In this document: positions 8,798 through 17,450 of the stretch, piece after piece
Layout: each line of letters begins with the position of its first letter
Position numbering within the stretch: the first letter of the stretch is position 1
Assembly (NCBI GenBank): GCA_004558305.1
Contig: SFDG01000032.1
Span: 1-35,860, forward strand
Reading direction: 5' to 3'
Length of the DNA: 35,860 nt
From: Phocaeicola plebeius
GTDB lineage: Bacteria; Bacteroidota; Bacteroidia; Bacteroidales; Bacteroidaceae
Notes under the pieces: model-generated
What the model was told of the DNA's origin: nothing
Seen by the model: the letters and a program-made list of their open reading frames with translations, nothing else
Database searches by the model: none
Program-made: the position numbers and the translations under genes

Positions 8798-9931
8798 ATG
8801 ATGCCTATGGACATGCCTCAGGTGTCTGTCTGCCGTGTCTTGTATCCCCTGTCTGTCGTCTATGGATGGGGGATAGGCTTGCGCAACTGGCTGTTCGACA
8901 AAGGAGTGCTCTCGTCGCGCCGTTATCCGTTACCCGTTATCTGTATCGGCAATCTGGCCGTGGGAGGTACGGGAAAGACACCGCATACGGAGTACCTTAT
9001 CCGCCTGTTGAGGGGGACTTGTCAAGTGGCAGTGTTGAGTCGCGGCTATCGTCGCAAGTCGAAAGGGTTTGTACTGGCTGATGCTGCGACTACGGCTGCT
9101 CAGATTGGGGATGAACCTTATCAGATGGCCCGTAAGTTTCCGGATGTGTACGTGGCTGTCGATGCAGACCGTTGTGAGGGTATTGAACGGCTGACGGATG
9201 GAGCGACGGTACCTGGGGTAGATGTCATTCTGTTGGACGATGCGTTTCAGCACCGTTACGTTCGTCCGGGACTGAGCGTGTTGCTGACAGACTATCGCCG
9301 TCCGTTTTTCCGGGATGCGTTGCTGCCTGCCGGACGCTTGCGCGAGCCGATGAAAGGCAGGCGACGGGCCGATGTCATCATTGTCAGCAAGTGCCCGTCT
9401 GCCTTGACCCGAGAGGAGAGGCAGTGGTATCTGCAGGAATTGGCACCGTTGGCAGGGCAGCAGGTGTTTTTCACTTCCTTGGTGTATGGCAGTTTGCAGC
9501 CTTTGTTCGCGTCGCTTCCTGCACGTAGTCTGGACAGTCTGCGGAAGGAGGAGCATGTGTTGCTGCTGACTGGCATTGCCTCGCCGGTCGCTTTGCTGGA
9601 CGAGCTGTCGAGCTATACTTCGCACATCGTACCGCTGACATTTGCTGACCATCATGATTTTTCCGTAGCGGATGTACGACGCATCGAGGCGGCTTTCGCC
9701 GGATTGCCGGAGGAGCATCGCCTGGTTGTCACTACCGAAAAGGATGCGTCCCGGCTGGTCAGTCTGCCGGGACTGTCCGAAACACTGAAAGCCTGCCTCT
9801 ATGTACTTCCGGTGGAAGTAGCATTTGGAAATCACGATCAAGAACGATTTAATCAATTGATAACAGAATATGTTAGAGAAAATACAAGAAGCTGCCGATT
9901 TTCTGAAAAGGAAGATGCAGTTTCATCCTGA
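8798..9931 (+). CDS. lpxK: Tetraacyldisaccharide 4'-kinase LpxK
   Basis: LpxK phosphorylates the 4' position of the lipid A disaccharide precursor at the inner-membrane cytoplasmic face. The 377-aa protein has the amphipathic N-terminal region (LYPLSVVYGWGIGLRNWLFD) and a Walker A loop GNLAVGGTGKTP (about residues 51-62). It also has the SRGYRRKSKG segment, the DDAFQHR motif and the late TFADHHDFS motif typical of LpxK. Several ATGs cluster at 8798-8813; the first is used, but any would leave the conserved core intact. Its last 62 nt overlap the start of the phosphorylase gene in another frame, giving a tail (ENTRSCRFSEKED) unlikely to be conserved. Confidence 0.95.
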   Translation: MMPMDMPQVSVCRVLYPLSVVYGWGIGLRNWLFDKGVLSSRRYPLPVICIGNLAVGGTGKTPHTEYLIRLLRGTCQVAVLSRGYRRKSKGFVLADAATTAAQIGDEPYQMARKFPDVYVAVDADRCEGIERLTDGATVPGVDVILLDDAFQHRYVRPGLSVLLTDYRRPFFRDALLPAGRLREPMKGRRRADVIIVSKCPSALTREERQWYLQELAPLAGQQVFFTSLVYGSLQPLFASLPARSLDSLRKEEHVLLLTGIASPVALLDELSSYTSHIVPLTFADHHDFSVADVRRIEAAFAGLPEEHRLVVTTEKDASRLVSLPGLSETLKACLYVLPVEVAFGNHDQERFNQLITEYVRENTRSCRFSEKEDAVSS

Positions 9932-10682
9932 AATAGCGATTGTCCTGGGAACAGGATTGGGAAGTCTGGTACACGAAATCGCCGACAAGCAGGAATTTGA
10001 CTATACAGACATCCCGCATTTTCCGGAGTCTACGGTCGAAGGGCATCGCGGCAAATTCATCGCCGGCCGTTTGGGTAATCGGGAGGTGGTGGCCATGCAG
10101 GGCCGTTTCCACTATTACGAAGGGTACGACATGAAGGAAGTGACCTTCCCGATTCGGGTCATGCATGCATTGGGAATCCGTACGTTGTTCGTGTCCAATG
10201 CGGCTGGGGGAACCCATCCGGATTTCAAGGTGGGGGATCTGATGGTGATTACCGATCATATTAACCTGTTTCCTGAACATCCGTTGCGGGGCCGCAATAT
10301 CCCTTACGGACCTCGTTTCCCGGACATGAGCGAGGCTTATTCGAAAGAATGGGTAGATCTGGCAGCGCGGATTGCCGACGAGCAGGGATGGACAATCCGC
10401 CAGGGTGTCTATTTGGGATCGCAAGGACCTACCTACGAGACGCCTGCCGAATACCGGATGTTCCGTCTGTTGGGAGCCGATGCAGTCGGGATGTCTACCA
10501 TACCGGAAGTGATTGTGGCTCGCCATTGTGGCATGAAGGTGTTTGGCGTGTCGGTTATTACGAATGTGGCCGCCATGGCTGGTGCCGTTGCGGAAGCTTC
10601 CCATGAAGAAGTACAGCAGGCTGCCGATGCGGCCCAGCCACGGATGACAACATTGATGAAAGAACTTATAAACAGAATTTGA
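9870..10682 (+). CDS. punA: Purine-nucleoside phosphorylase (trimeric PNP family)
   Basis: This enzyme splits purine nucleosides with phosphate into base and (deoxy)ribose-1-phosphate in purine salvage in the cytosol. At 270 aa it has normal length for the trimeric hPNP/PunA class. Motifs seen are GTGLGS (27-32), the phosphate-binding HRGKF, MQGRFHYYEGY, VSNAAGG, GPTYETPAEYR and VGMSTIPEVIVARH, all characteristic of this class. The ATG at 9870 lies inside the 3' end of lpxK; the conserved protein starts immediately at MLEKIQEAADF, so the overlap is genuine. thiL starts 4 nt after its stop codon. Confidence 0.94.
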   Translation: MLEKIQEAADFLKRKMQFHPEIAIVLGTGLGSLVHEIADKQEFDYTDIPHFPESTVEGHRGKFIAGRLGNREVVAMQGRFHYYEGYDMKEVTFPIRVMHALGIRTLFVSNAAGGTHPDFKVGDLMVITDHINLFPEHPLRGRNIPYGPRFPDMSEAYSKEWVDLAARIADEQGWTIRQGVYLGSQGPTYETPAEYRMFRLLGADAVGMSTIPEVIVARHCGMKVFGVSVITNVAAMAGAVAEASHEEVQQAADAAQPRMTTLMKELINRI

Positions 10683-10685
10683 ATT

Positions 10686-11664
10686 ATGCACGAAGGAATC
10701 CGAACAGAAATAACGACGCTGGGTGAGTTTGGGCTGATCAAGCATCTCACCAGCCATTTACAGTTACAGAACCCTGAATCGAAATATGGGGTGGGCGACG
10801 ATGCGGCCGTCCTGGAGTTCCCCGGGAAGCAGGTGCTGGTCACTACCGACTTGCTGATGGAGGGGGTCCATTTCGACTTGGTCTATACACCGTTGAAACA
10901 TTTGGGGTACAAGGCGGCTATGGTGAACTTTTCAGATATCTACGCCATGAACGGGACCCCGAAACAGATTACTGTGTCTATCGCCGTTTCCAAGCGGTTT
11001 TGTATAGAGGATCTGGACGAGTTCTACGATGGACTCAGGCTGGCTTGCCAACGGCATCAGGTGGATCTGGTGGGAGGGGATACGACTCCTTCAGTAACAG
11101 GACTGGCCATTTCCATCACGTGCATCGGAACGGCTGACAGGGAGCAGGTGGTCTACAGAAACGGAGCCAAGCCTACCGACTTGATTTGTGTCAGCTCAGG
11201 GGGAGACCGAGGTGCAACCTGATTTTGCGGGAAAGGAGTATCTGCTGGAGCGGTTCTTGAAACCGGAAGCTCGACGGGACATTGTGGAACGGCTGGCGAA
11301 GGCGGGCATTCGCCCTACTGCCATGATGGATGTCTCGGATGGCTTGTCGTCTGAACTGATGCATATCTGCTCCCAAAGTGGAACGGGATGTAGGGTGTAT
11401 GAGGAGCGTATTCCGATTGACTATCAGACGGCTGTCATGGCGGAGGAGTTCAATATGAATTTGAGTACCTGTGCCTTGAACGGCGGTGAGGATTATGAAC
11501 TGCTCTTTACGGTTCCGTTGTCCCTGCACGAGCAGGTGTCGCAGTTGGAGGATGTGAAGGTCATCGGTCACATGACTGCCCCCGATTTAGGGTGTGTATT
11601 GATTACGCGAGATGGCAACGAGCTGGAATTGAAGGCTCAGGGGTGGAACCCGTTGAAGGAATAA
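10686..11664 (+). pseudogene. thiL: thiL (thiamine-monophosphate kinase), disrupted by internal deletion and frameshift
   Basis: ThiL phosphorylates thiamine monophosphate to thiamine diphosphate. The first 178 codons contain KYGVGDDAAV, VTTDLLMEGVHFD, NFSDIYAMNGTP and VGGDTT, then stop at 11220-11222. The rest continues in another frame, with QPDFAGKEYLL, MMDVSDGLSSEL and NGGEDYELLFT up to 11664. At the join (about 11193-11205) the family normally has a V-S/T-G-x-LG segment followed by a helix of roughly 20 residues. That block is missing: the sequence goes directly from DLICVS to AQGETEV. The frames differ by a shift matching a deletion of 2 modulo 3 nt, for example 62, 65 or 68. As written neither half can be functional. 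Real mutation and assembly error are both possible. Confidence 0.88.
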
Positions 11665-11779
11665 CCCCCATTTTGTGACAATATATCCCTTTTGTTCTGT
11701 CATCTTGGGCGAAGTAAAGGATTTGTAACCATCAAGTGGATGTATTATTTTCAAAAAATGATTTTTTTCTTCGGAAAAG
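11665..11779. other. Intergenic stretch between thiL and the tRNA promoter
   Basis: No gene or clear terminator is visible. A short segment near 11699-11728 (TGTCATCTTGGGCGAAG) resembles a worn copy of the dispersed TGTCATTCTGAGCG repeat seen elsewhere in the window. The sequence becomes A/T-rich just before the tRNA promoter. Confidence 0.4.
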
Positions 11780-11810
11780 TTTGCAGATTCGAAAATAATG
11801 CCTACCTTTG
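11780..11810 (+). promoter_or_regulatory. Promoter of tRNA-Phe
   Basis: TTTG at 11780-11783, 19 nt, then TACCTTTG at 11803-11810 matches the Bacteroides consensus exactly. The tRNA 5' end lies 25 nt downstream of the -7 box. Confidence 0.8.
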
Positions 11811-11834
11811 CACCCGCAATCGAGAAGCAACGAT

Positions 11835-11907
11835 GGTGTCATAGCTCAGTTGGTAGAGCAAAGGACTGAAAATCCTTGTGTCCCCGGTTCGATTCCTGGT
11901 GTCAGTT
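11835..11907 (+). tRNA. tRNA-Phe (GAA), 3' acceptor side defective
   Basis: The D arm (GCTC/GAGC), anticodon arm (AAGGA/TCCTT) with anticodon GAA at 11868-11870, variable loop GTGTC and T loop TTCGATT are all clear and identify tRNA-Phe. The 5' acceptor strand is GGTGTCA and should pair with TGACACC, but the sequence after the T arm reads TGTCAGT, leaving only about four pairs plus a wobble. The T stem also has a C-T mismatch (CCCGG against CCTGG). No CCA is present. The last bases overlap the stop codon of trkA on the other strand. This looks like a tRNA whose last 7-10 nt were replaced at a rearrangement or misassembly junction. Confidence 0.8.
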
Positions 11908-13242
11908 GAAATACTTCTCCAGTTTCTTGATCATCATGCCCAGACAGAATACCACGACGTGGTCGTCGGGTTGGATGATGGTGTTACCTGTTACCAGTAT
12001 GCCTTCTCCGTTGCGGATCAGTCCACCGATGGTCGCACCTTTCGGCAGGCCGATGTTCTTGACGGCGGCACGGGTAATCATGGAGCCTTCTTTTACCGTG
12101 AATTCTGCCACATCGGCATTTGCGAAAGTCAGACACTTGACATTCGACACGTCTGCATCGAGCATCATCTGGTAGATATGGCTGGCTGCAATGAATTTTT
12201 TGTTGATGACCGTACCGATATCCAGACTCTCCGCCATACTGATATAGTCCACATTCTCCACCTCGGCCACCGTCTTGGTGACCCCTAGCCGCTTGGCGGC
12301 CAGGCAGGCCAGGATGTTCGTCTCCGAACTGTCTGTCAGGGCTACGAACGCTTCGGTGTTCTTGATACCTTCTTCCAGCAGCAGTTCCACATCCCGTCCG
12401 TCACCGTTGATGACCATCACATTGTCATCTACCAGCTCTGTCAGCCGATGGCAGCGGGCCAGGTTGCTCTCGATGATTTTTGTACGCATGTAGTCCGGCA
12501 TGTATTGCACGGCGCGGACGGCAATGCGGCTTCCGCCCATAATCATGACATTGCGGATGTCGGCATAATTCTCTTTGCCGGCAATCTTCCGGATGTAAGG
12601 GATGTATTTCTTGGTCGTCGTGAAGTACACCACATCGTTCAGCCGGATGTAGTCATCGCCTCGAGGAATGATGGTTTCCGCTCCCCGCTTGATGGCAACA
12701 ATGTGGAAGGGAATGTTCCTGCCGCCCAGTTCGTGCAAGGGGACATTCAGGATTTCTGCCGTTTCGCGCATTTTGGTACCGATCAGTACCAGTGCTCCTC
12801 CGGCAAATTCCCACCATTGGCGGATCCAGCTCATCCTGACGGCATCCACGATGTCGCGTGCAGCCAGCATTTCCGGATAAATGAGCGAATGGACCCCCAA
12901 CTGGGCAAAGAATTCCTTATGTTTCGGCAGCAGGTATTCGTAGTTGTCGATGCGTGCCACCGTTTTCTTGGCTCCCAGGCTCGTGGCCAGCATGCAGGCC
13001 GTCATGTTCTGGCTTTCGATGGGAGTGACGGCAATGAAGAGGTCACAACCGGTCACCCCTGCTTCCTTCAGTCCGGAGATGGAGGTAGAAGACAGGTTGA
13101 TGGTCATGAGGTCGAAATTGCTACCCACTTTCGACAGTTTCTCTTCGTCCTCGTCGATCAGGATGATATCTTGTTTCTCGCCGGAAAGCAGTTTGGCCAA
13201 ATGCGTACCGACTGCTCCGGCACCGGCAATGATGATTTTCAT
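11902..13242 (-). CDS. trkA: Trk system potassium uptake regulatory subunit TrkA
   Basis: TrkA is the cytosolic NAD(H)-binding gating subunit of the Trk K+ uptake complex. At 446 aa it has two RCK_N/RCK_C halves. The first begins MKIIIAGAGAVGTHLA with the GxGxxG loop and the acidic end IDEDEEKL; the second begins around VMIMGGSRIAV near residue 230. The C-terminal TrkA_C portion (GATIGGLIRNGEG) is intact. Its ATG overlaps the dxs stop codon as ATGA (13239-13242), so the two are translationally coupled. The channel subunit gene trkH, which I recall commonly following trkA in Bacteroides, is not downstream here; the stop codon instead abuts the damaged tRNA-Phe. Confidence 0.94.
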   Translation of the reverse strand: MKIIIAGAGAVGTHLAKLLSGEKQDIILIDEDEEKLSKVGSNFDLMTINLSSTSISGLKEAGVTGCDLFIAVTPIESQNMTACMLATSLGAKKTVARIDNYEYLLPKHKEFFAQLGVHSLIYPEMLAARDIVDAVRMSWIRQWWEFAGGALVLIGTKMRETAEILNVPLHELGGRNIPFHIVAIKRGAETIIPRGDDYIRLNDVVYFTTTKKYIPYIRKIAGKENYADIRNVMIMGGSRIAVRAVQYMPDYMRTKIIESNLARCHRLTELVDDNVMVINGDGRDVELLLEEGIKNTEAFVALTDSSETNILACLAAKRLGVTKTVAEVENVDYISMAESLDIGTVINKKFIAASHIYQMMLDADVSNVKCLTFANADVAEFTVKEGSMITRAAVKNIGLPKGATIGGLIRNGEGILVTGNTIIQPDDHVVVFCLGMMIKKLEKYFN

Positions 13243-15146
13243 AACTCCAGGGTTTCAATGATTGCTCGATAGATGCCTTCCGCATCGATGCCGCAGATGG
13301 CATGCAGGTCGCTGACCGGTCCGTGCTGTACGAAGCGGTCAGGCAGTCCCAGACGTCGGATGACCGGCAGACAGCCTTGGTCGGAGAGGTATTCCAGTAC
13401 GGCTGAACCCATGCCGCCTTGCCGCACTCCGTCTTCTACGGTGACAATGCGGCGGAACCGTTGGCCCACTTCGTCAAGCAGGGCGGTATCCAGCGGTTTC
13501 AGGAACCGCAGGTCATAATGGGCGATACTGCCTTTCCCTTCTGCTTCCACCCGTCGGATGGCTTGGGCGGCGGTATTGCCGATAGGGCCGAGAGTAATGA
13601 CGGCCAAGTCGCTGCCCTCTTTCAGCCGACGGCCTTTTCCGACTTCCACCGCTTCCAGCGGGCATTGCCAGTCGGTCAGTACACCTCTGCCGCGAGGATA
13701 GCGGATGACGAACGGCCCTTGGTCGGGCAGTTGGGCGGTGTACATGAGGCGGCGCAGCTCGTGTTCGTCGTAGGGGGAGGCAATGGTCAAATGGGGGATA
13801 GGACGGAAATACGCCAGGTCGAAAGCCCCGTGGTGGGTGGGACCGTCTTCCCCTACCAGTCCGGCACGGTCCAGGCAGAGCACTACGTGCTGGCGGTGGA
13901 TGGCTACATCGTGGATGACGTTGTCGTAGGCCCGTTGCATGAACGATGAATAGATGTTGCAGAAAGGAATCATGCCCTCTTTGGCCATACCGCCCGAGAA
14001 TGTCACGGCATGGCCTTCGGCGATACCCACATCGAATGCCCGGCCTGGAAGTTCGTTCATGAGGATGTTCATCGAGCAACCGGTCGGCATGGCCGGTGTC
14101 ACACCGATAATCTTGTCATTCTGGCGGGCCAGTTCCAGGAGAGTCTGGCCGAACACGTCTTGAAACAGGGGAGGCATGCCGGTGGTGTCGGTGACAATGC
14201 GCTTGCCCGTTTCCTTGTCAAAGATGCCGGGAGCGTGCCACAGGGTGGCAGCTTTTTCGGCGGGGCGGAAGCCTTTGCCTTTCGTGGTATGGATGTGGAG
14301 GAGCTTGGGACCTTTCATCCCTTTTATCTCGCGCAGTACCTTGGTCAGAGCCAGCACATCGTGTCCGTCTACGGGACCGAAATACCGGATGTTCATGCCC
14401 TCGAAGATGTTCTGCTGCTGCACGAGGACAGATTTCAGGCTGTTGTTGAAGCGCAGGATGCTTTTGCGGCGTTCGTCGGTGAGGAGTCCCCACTTGTGAA
14501 GCCGCTGGGAGAGGCAGTAGCGCAGTCGGTTATAGCCTTCCGAAGTCTGCAGGTGCAACAGATATTGTTTCATGCCTCCTACACTACGGTCGATGGCCAT
14601 ATTGTTGTCGTTCAATACAATGAGCAGATTGTTGGGGGTGGAAGAGGCATTGTTCAGCCCTTCGAACGCCAGTCCGCCACTCATGGCACCGTCGCCGATG
14701 ACGGCTACCACCTGTCGCTGGCTTTCTCCTTTGTAGGCGGCAGCCACGGCCATACCTAATGCTGCAGAAATGGAGTTGGAGGCATGTCCGCAGGTGAACG
14801 TGTCGTATTCGCTTTCATCCGGTGAGGGGAAAGGGCGCAAGCCATTCAGCTTCCGGTTGGTACAGAAGCTGTCCCGCCGTCCGGTCAATATCTTATGACC
14901 ATACGCTTGATGGCCTACGTCCCACACAATGCGGTCGTAGGGCGTGTCGAAGCAGTAATGCAAGGCCACAGTCAGTTCCACCACACCGAGGCTGGAACCG
15001 AAATGTCCTGGGTTCTTCGACAGTTCGTCGATGATTTTCTGCCGTAATTCTGCACATACTTCGGGCAGTTGTTCCGGCAGGAGCTGACGCAGGTCGTTCG
15101 GACTGTCTATTTGGTTCAATAATTCATAAGAAGCGTGCTGTTCCAT
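13239..15146 (-). CDS. dxs: 1-deoxy-D-xylulose-5-phosphate synthase
   Basis: Dxs condenses pyruvate and glyceraldehyde-3-phosphate to DXP, the entry step of the MEP isoprenoid pathway, and DXP also feeds thiamine and pyridoxal synthesis. The 635-aa protein has the thiamine diphosphate-binding motif GDGAMSGG through NDNNM (about 151-183), the catalytic His in NPGHFGSSLG (H49), and the transketolase pyrimidine domain with GIAEGHAVTFSGGMA. It also has DRAGLVGEDGPTHHG and the C-terminal transketolase domain with TVEDGVRQGG. All are intact. It is the first gene of the dxs-trkA pair. Confidence 0.97.
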   Translation of the reverse strand: MEQHASYELLNQIDSPNDLRQLLPEQLPEVCAELRQKIIDELSKNPGHFGSSLGVVELTVALHYCFDTPYDRIVWDVGHQAYGHKILTGRRDSFCTNRKLNGLRPFPSPDESEYDTFTCGHASNSISAALGMAVAAAYKGESQRQVVAVIGDGAMSGGLAFEGLNNASSTPNNLLIVLNDNNMAIDRSVGGMKQYLLHLQTSEGYNRLRYCLSQRLHKWGLLTDERRKSILRFNNSLKSVLVQQQNIFEGMNIRYFGPVDGHDVLALTKVLREIKGMKGPKLLHIHTTKGKGFRPAEKAATLWHAPGIFDKETGKRIVTDTTGMPPLFQDVFGQTLLELARQNDKIIGVTPAMPTGCSMNILMNELPGRAFDVGIAEGHAVTFSGGMAKEGMIPFCNIYSSFMQRAYDNVIHDVAIHRQHVVLCLDRAGLVGEDGPTHHGAFDLAYFRPIPHLTIASPYDEHELRRLMYTAQLPDQGPFVIRYPRGRGVLTDWQCPLEAVEVGKGRRLKEGSDLAVITLGPIGNTAAQAIRRVEAEGKGSIAHYDLRFLKPLDTALLDEVGQRFRRIVTVEDGVRQGGMGSAVLEYLSDQGCLPVIRRLGLPDRFVQHGPVSDLHAICGIDAEGIYRAIIETLEL

Positions 15147-15170
15147 CCGTCCTTCAAATTTAAAAGTCTA

Positions 15171-15178
15171 CAAAAGTA
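15171..15178 (-). promoter_or_regulatory. Candidate -7 element for dxs-trkA
   Basis: On the minus strand the sequence reads TACTTTTG, matching TAnnTTTG, 24 nt before the dxs ATG. I see no good TTTG at the expected 19-21 nt upstream, so only the -7 half is supported. Confidence 0.4.
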
Positions 15179-15240
15179 GTATAATTGGAGGAAATAACCA
15201 TTATTTCTGTCCAAAATTTCTGAGACTTGTTATCAATGGA

Positions 15241-15271
15241 AGTCCCCATTACACAACGTGTGATGGGGACT
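15241..15271. terminator. Strong hairpin between dxs and susD
   Basis: A 31-nt hairpin has arms AGTCCCCAT and ATGGGGACT, extended by a T-G wobble and ACAC/GTGT around an AAC loop (about 14 pairs). It lies downstream of the susD stop on the minus strand and upstream of dxs, so it may end susCD transcripts. No clear U-tract follows on either strand. Confidence 0.5.
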
Positions 15272-15336
15272 CGGAATGACAAATAGCTTGCGTTCAGGAT
15301 GACTGACAGCTTACGCCCGGCATGGCAAGCTCAGCG
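15270..15336. repeat. Three degenerate 23-nt tandem units
   Basis: Units begin at 15270 (CTCGGAATGACAAATAG), 15293 (TTCAGGATGACTGACAG) and 15316 (CCCGGCATGGCAAG), the first two spaced exactly 23 nt apart and sharing a CTTGCG/CTTACG end. They resemble the tail of the dispersed GCTCAGAATGACAA repeat found at 24074 and 34865. Confidence 0.55.
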
Positions 15337-15342
15337 GTCAGG

Positions 15343-17445
15343 TCATTTCGAACCGAACAGTTCTTCGTAACCCGGATTCTGTGTCAGGTTCGGATTCAGG
15401 TTGATCTGGTCTTGCGGTACCATTTCCAGATAGAAGGTGTCGTTCCAGCCACTGCCCACAGACAAAGGACCGTGTTTGGTATAGATCCATCCAGATCCAG
15501 CATCGTTGTTCTTGGGAGTGGCATACCCCGTACGCTGGATTTCGTTGTAATCCACGAACTGTCCGGTATAGACACCGGTACCATAGGGCACCTGGGTGGC
15601 GGTGATCCAGGCACCGCAGGGCTGCCGGTTGGTGAAGTAGGGGGCCTTGTGCCAGCGCTTCACATCGTAGAAGCTGAATCCCTGTCCCATGAGTTCCACC
15701 ATGCGTTCGCGGCGGATTTCCCACAACACCGGATCCACCTCATAGTTGGTCTTGTTGTCGTAGCCTTTCGTCCAGGCAGCAGTGCCTTTGTCACGCTGCG
15801 GGTCAAAGTCGGCACCGATTTCAGCGACGGTCATGGGAGCCACACCTGCACGGTCGCGCAGCTTGTTGATGGTCTTGTCGGCCACACCCTGGTCGAACTT
15901 GCCTACCTCGAAAGCTGCTTCCGCATAGTTCAGCAGCACCTCTTCGATGGTGAAGATGGGTTTGTCCGATGTCTGGTAGTAGCCGTTGCTGCCCACTTCC
16001 CACGCCGTATAGTGCTTCCAGAAATAATAGCCTGTCCAGCAGCGCATATAGTTGTCGGTCTGGCAGTACTGGGTGATGTTCGGCGACGAGTGTGTCATCG
16101 AGCCTCCCCAGTTGTGACCCGGAAGGCGTTTCGAACCGATGCTTTCGTCGCCCGTACCGTTTTCGCAGGTCACGTTCGCCCCGAAGTAGTCGATGTAGCG
16201 GCGGAATTTCTGTTCGTATTCTTCCGTTACGATGAATTGCCCTTTGTTCTGCAGGCTTTCACCCGTTTTCCAGAACTGCCATTTCTTGAATGTGCTGACA
16301 TTGTCCGGTTGGGGATTGCTCACATAGGCGTTGGCCTGTGCCGGAGGACAGAAATTGATGGGCAGACGCGGGTCGCGATCCTCGAAGTAGTCCCAGAGGT
16401 CTTTGCCTTCCCCGCCATGGAAGCCCGACTGGGCATTGGCGATGGGCTTTCCGTTCCGCATCAGGAACAGGTCGACGGTCTGCTGGGGCGCATCGGCCCG
16501 ATGGGCCTCTACGTGTACCAGGTCGCTGAAGCGATGGTACAGCAGGGGGTCCAGGTATTGCTTGTACATGATGATGCCCGCCACCTTGCCCAGGTCTTCG
16601 GAGGTCATCACCTCATCGTAGCCCGCACCCGGATACTTGTTGTAGCCGTTGCCGTAGTGCAGGCGGGGATAGGCGGCCATCAGTTGTTCCGAAACGCTCA
16701 GGCATTTCTGCAGATACTGCTGCCAGGGTTCGTTCAGGCCGTGGTATTTGGCCCAGGTCCCTTCGCGGAGGAGGAAGCGGCTCAGGGCAGCCTGGATGGC
16801 ATGGGCCGTCACGGGGTTGTCGCCGTCTTTCGAGGTGTCGCCGATATTGGCGGCCGCATACTCCAGACGGGCGATGATGGAGTCGGCCACTTCGGCACGC
16901 GGGGTGCGGGGGCCGTACGCTTCTTCCGACTCATCGGTCAAGGCTTGGTTGATCCAGGGCACGTCGCCATATTTGGCGATGAGTTCCATGTACCACCAGG
17001 CATGGAAGAAGTAACCCACCGACCGCCAGTGTCTTTTCTCGCTGTCCGTCAGCTGGCTGCCTTCCAGATGGCTGAGCATGATGTTCACGATGCGCGGATA
17101 GGCAAAGTCCCACTCGTCCGAAGAGGTGGTGACGCTTTTGCTGCCGTAGGCATACGGGTTGAAGGCATTGTCGCGGGTAGTCATGATGCCCGCATAGTAG
17201 TCGCTGTTCCATTGTCCGCCCCAATAGTAGCTGCCGCCGGAGAAGTTCGTGTAGATACGTTTGTCGGTGAACAGGGAGTAACAGTTGTACATATATGCCT
17301 TGAAGTTATCGTACGTCTGGAAAGCGTTCGATTCGCCCAAGGAACCAATCGGAGCTTTGTCCAGGAAGCTGTCGTTACAGGCGGTAAGGACAGACAGGGC
17401 GGCGATGCCACCTGCTATCAGATTTTTCACTTTCATAGTCTTCAT
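15343..17445 (-). CDS. SusD/RagB-family outer-membrane nutrient-binding lipoprotein
   Basis: SusD proteins form the lid of SusC transporters and bind the imported glycan or peptide at the cell surface. From the chosen ATG at 17443-17445 the product is about 700 aa and starts with a lipoprotein signal (lipobox LSVLTAC, then NDSFLDKAP, the usual SusD opening). An upstream in-frame extension would overlap susC and is unlikely. Family features are the early YDNFKAYMYNCYSLF helix, the helical middle, IEEVLLNYAEAAFEVGKFDQ, the EIRRERMVELMGQGFSFYDVKRW block, and the C-terminal NLTQNPGYEELFG. It is longer than many SusDs. It lies 5 nt after susC. No substrate can be assigned, because no hydrolase or sulfatase is nearby. 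Confidence 0.93.
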   Translation of the reverse strand: MKTMKVKNLIAGGIAALSVLTACNDSFLDKAPIGSLGESNAFQTYDNFKAYMYNCYSLFTDKRIYTNFSGGSYYWGGQWNSDYYAGIMTTRDNAFNPYAYGSKSVTTSSDEWDFAYPRIVNIMLSHLEGSQLTDSEKRHWRSVGYFFHAWWYMELIAKYGDVPWINQALTDESEEAYGPRTPRAEVADSIIARLEYAAANIGDTSKDGDNPVTAHAIQAALSRFLLREGTWAKYHGLNEPWQQYLQKCLSVSEQLMAAYPRLHYGNGYNKYPGAGYDEVMTSEDLGKVAGIIMYKQYLDPLLYHRFSDLVHVEAHRADAPQQTVDLFLMRNGKPIANAQSGFHGGEGKDLWDYFEDRDPRLPINFCPPAQANAYVSNPQPDNVSTFKKWQFWKTGESLQNKGQFIVTEEYEQKFRRYIDYFGANVTCENGTGDESIGSKRLPGHNWGGSMTHSSPNITQYCQTDNYMRCWTGYYFWKHYTAWEVGSNGYYQTSDKPIFTIEEVLLNYAEAAFEVGKFDQGVADKTINKLRDRAGVAPMTVAEIGADFDPQRDKGTAAWTKGYDNKTNYEVDPVLWEIRRERMVELMGQGFSFYDVKRWHKAPYFTNRQPCGAWITATQVPYGTGVYTGQFVDYNEIQRTGYATPKNNDAGSGWIYTKHGPLSVGSGWNDTFYLEMVPQDQINLNPNLTQNPGYEELFGSK

Positions 17446-17450
17446 GTTTT

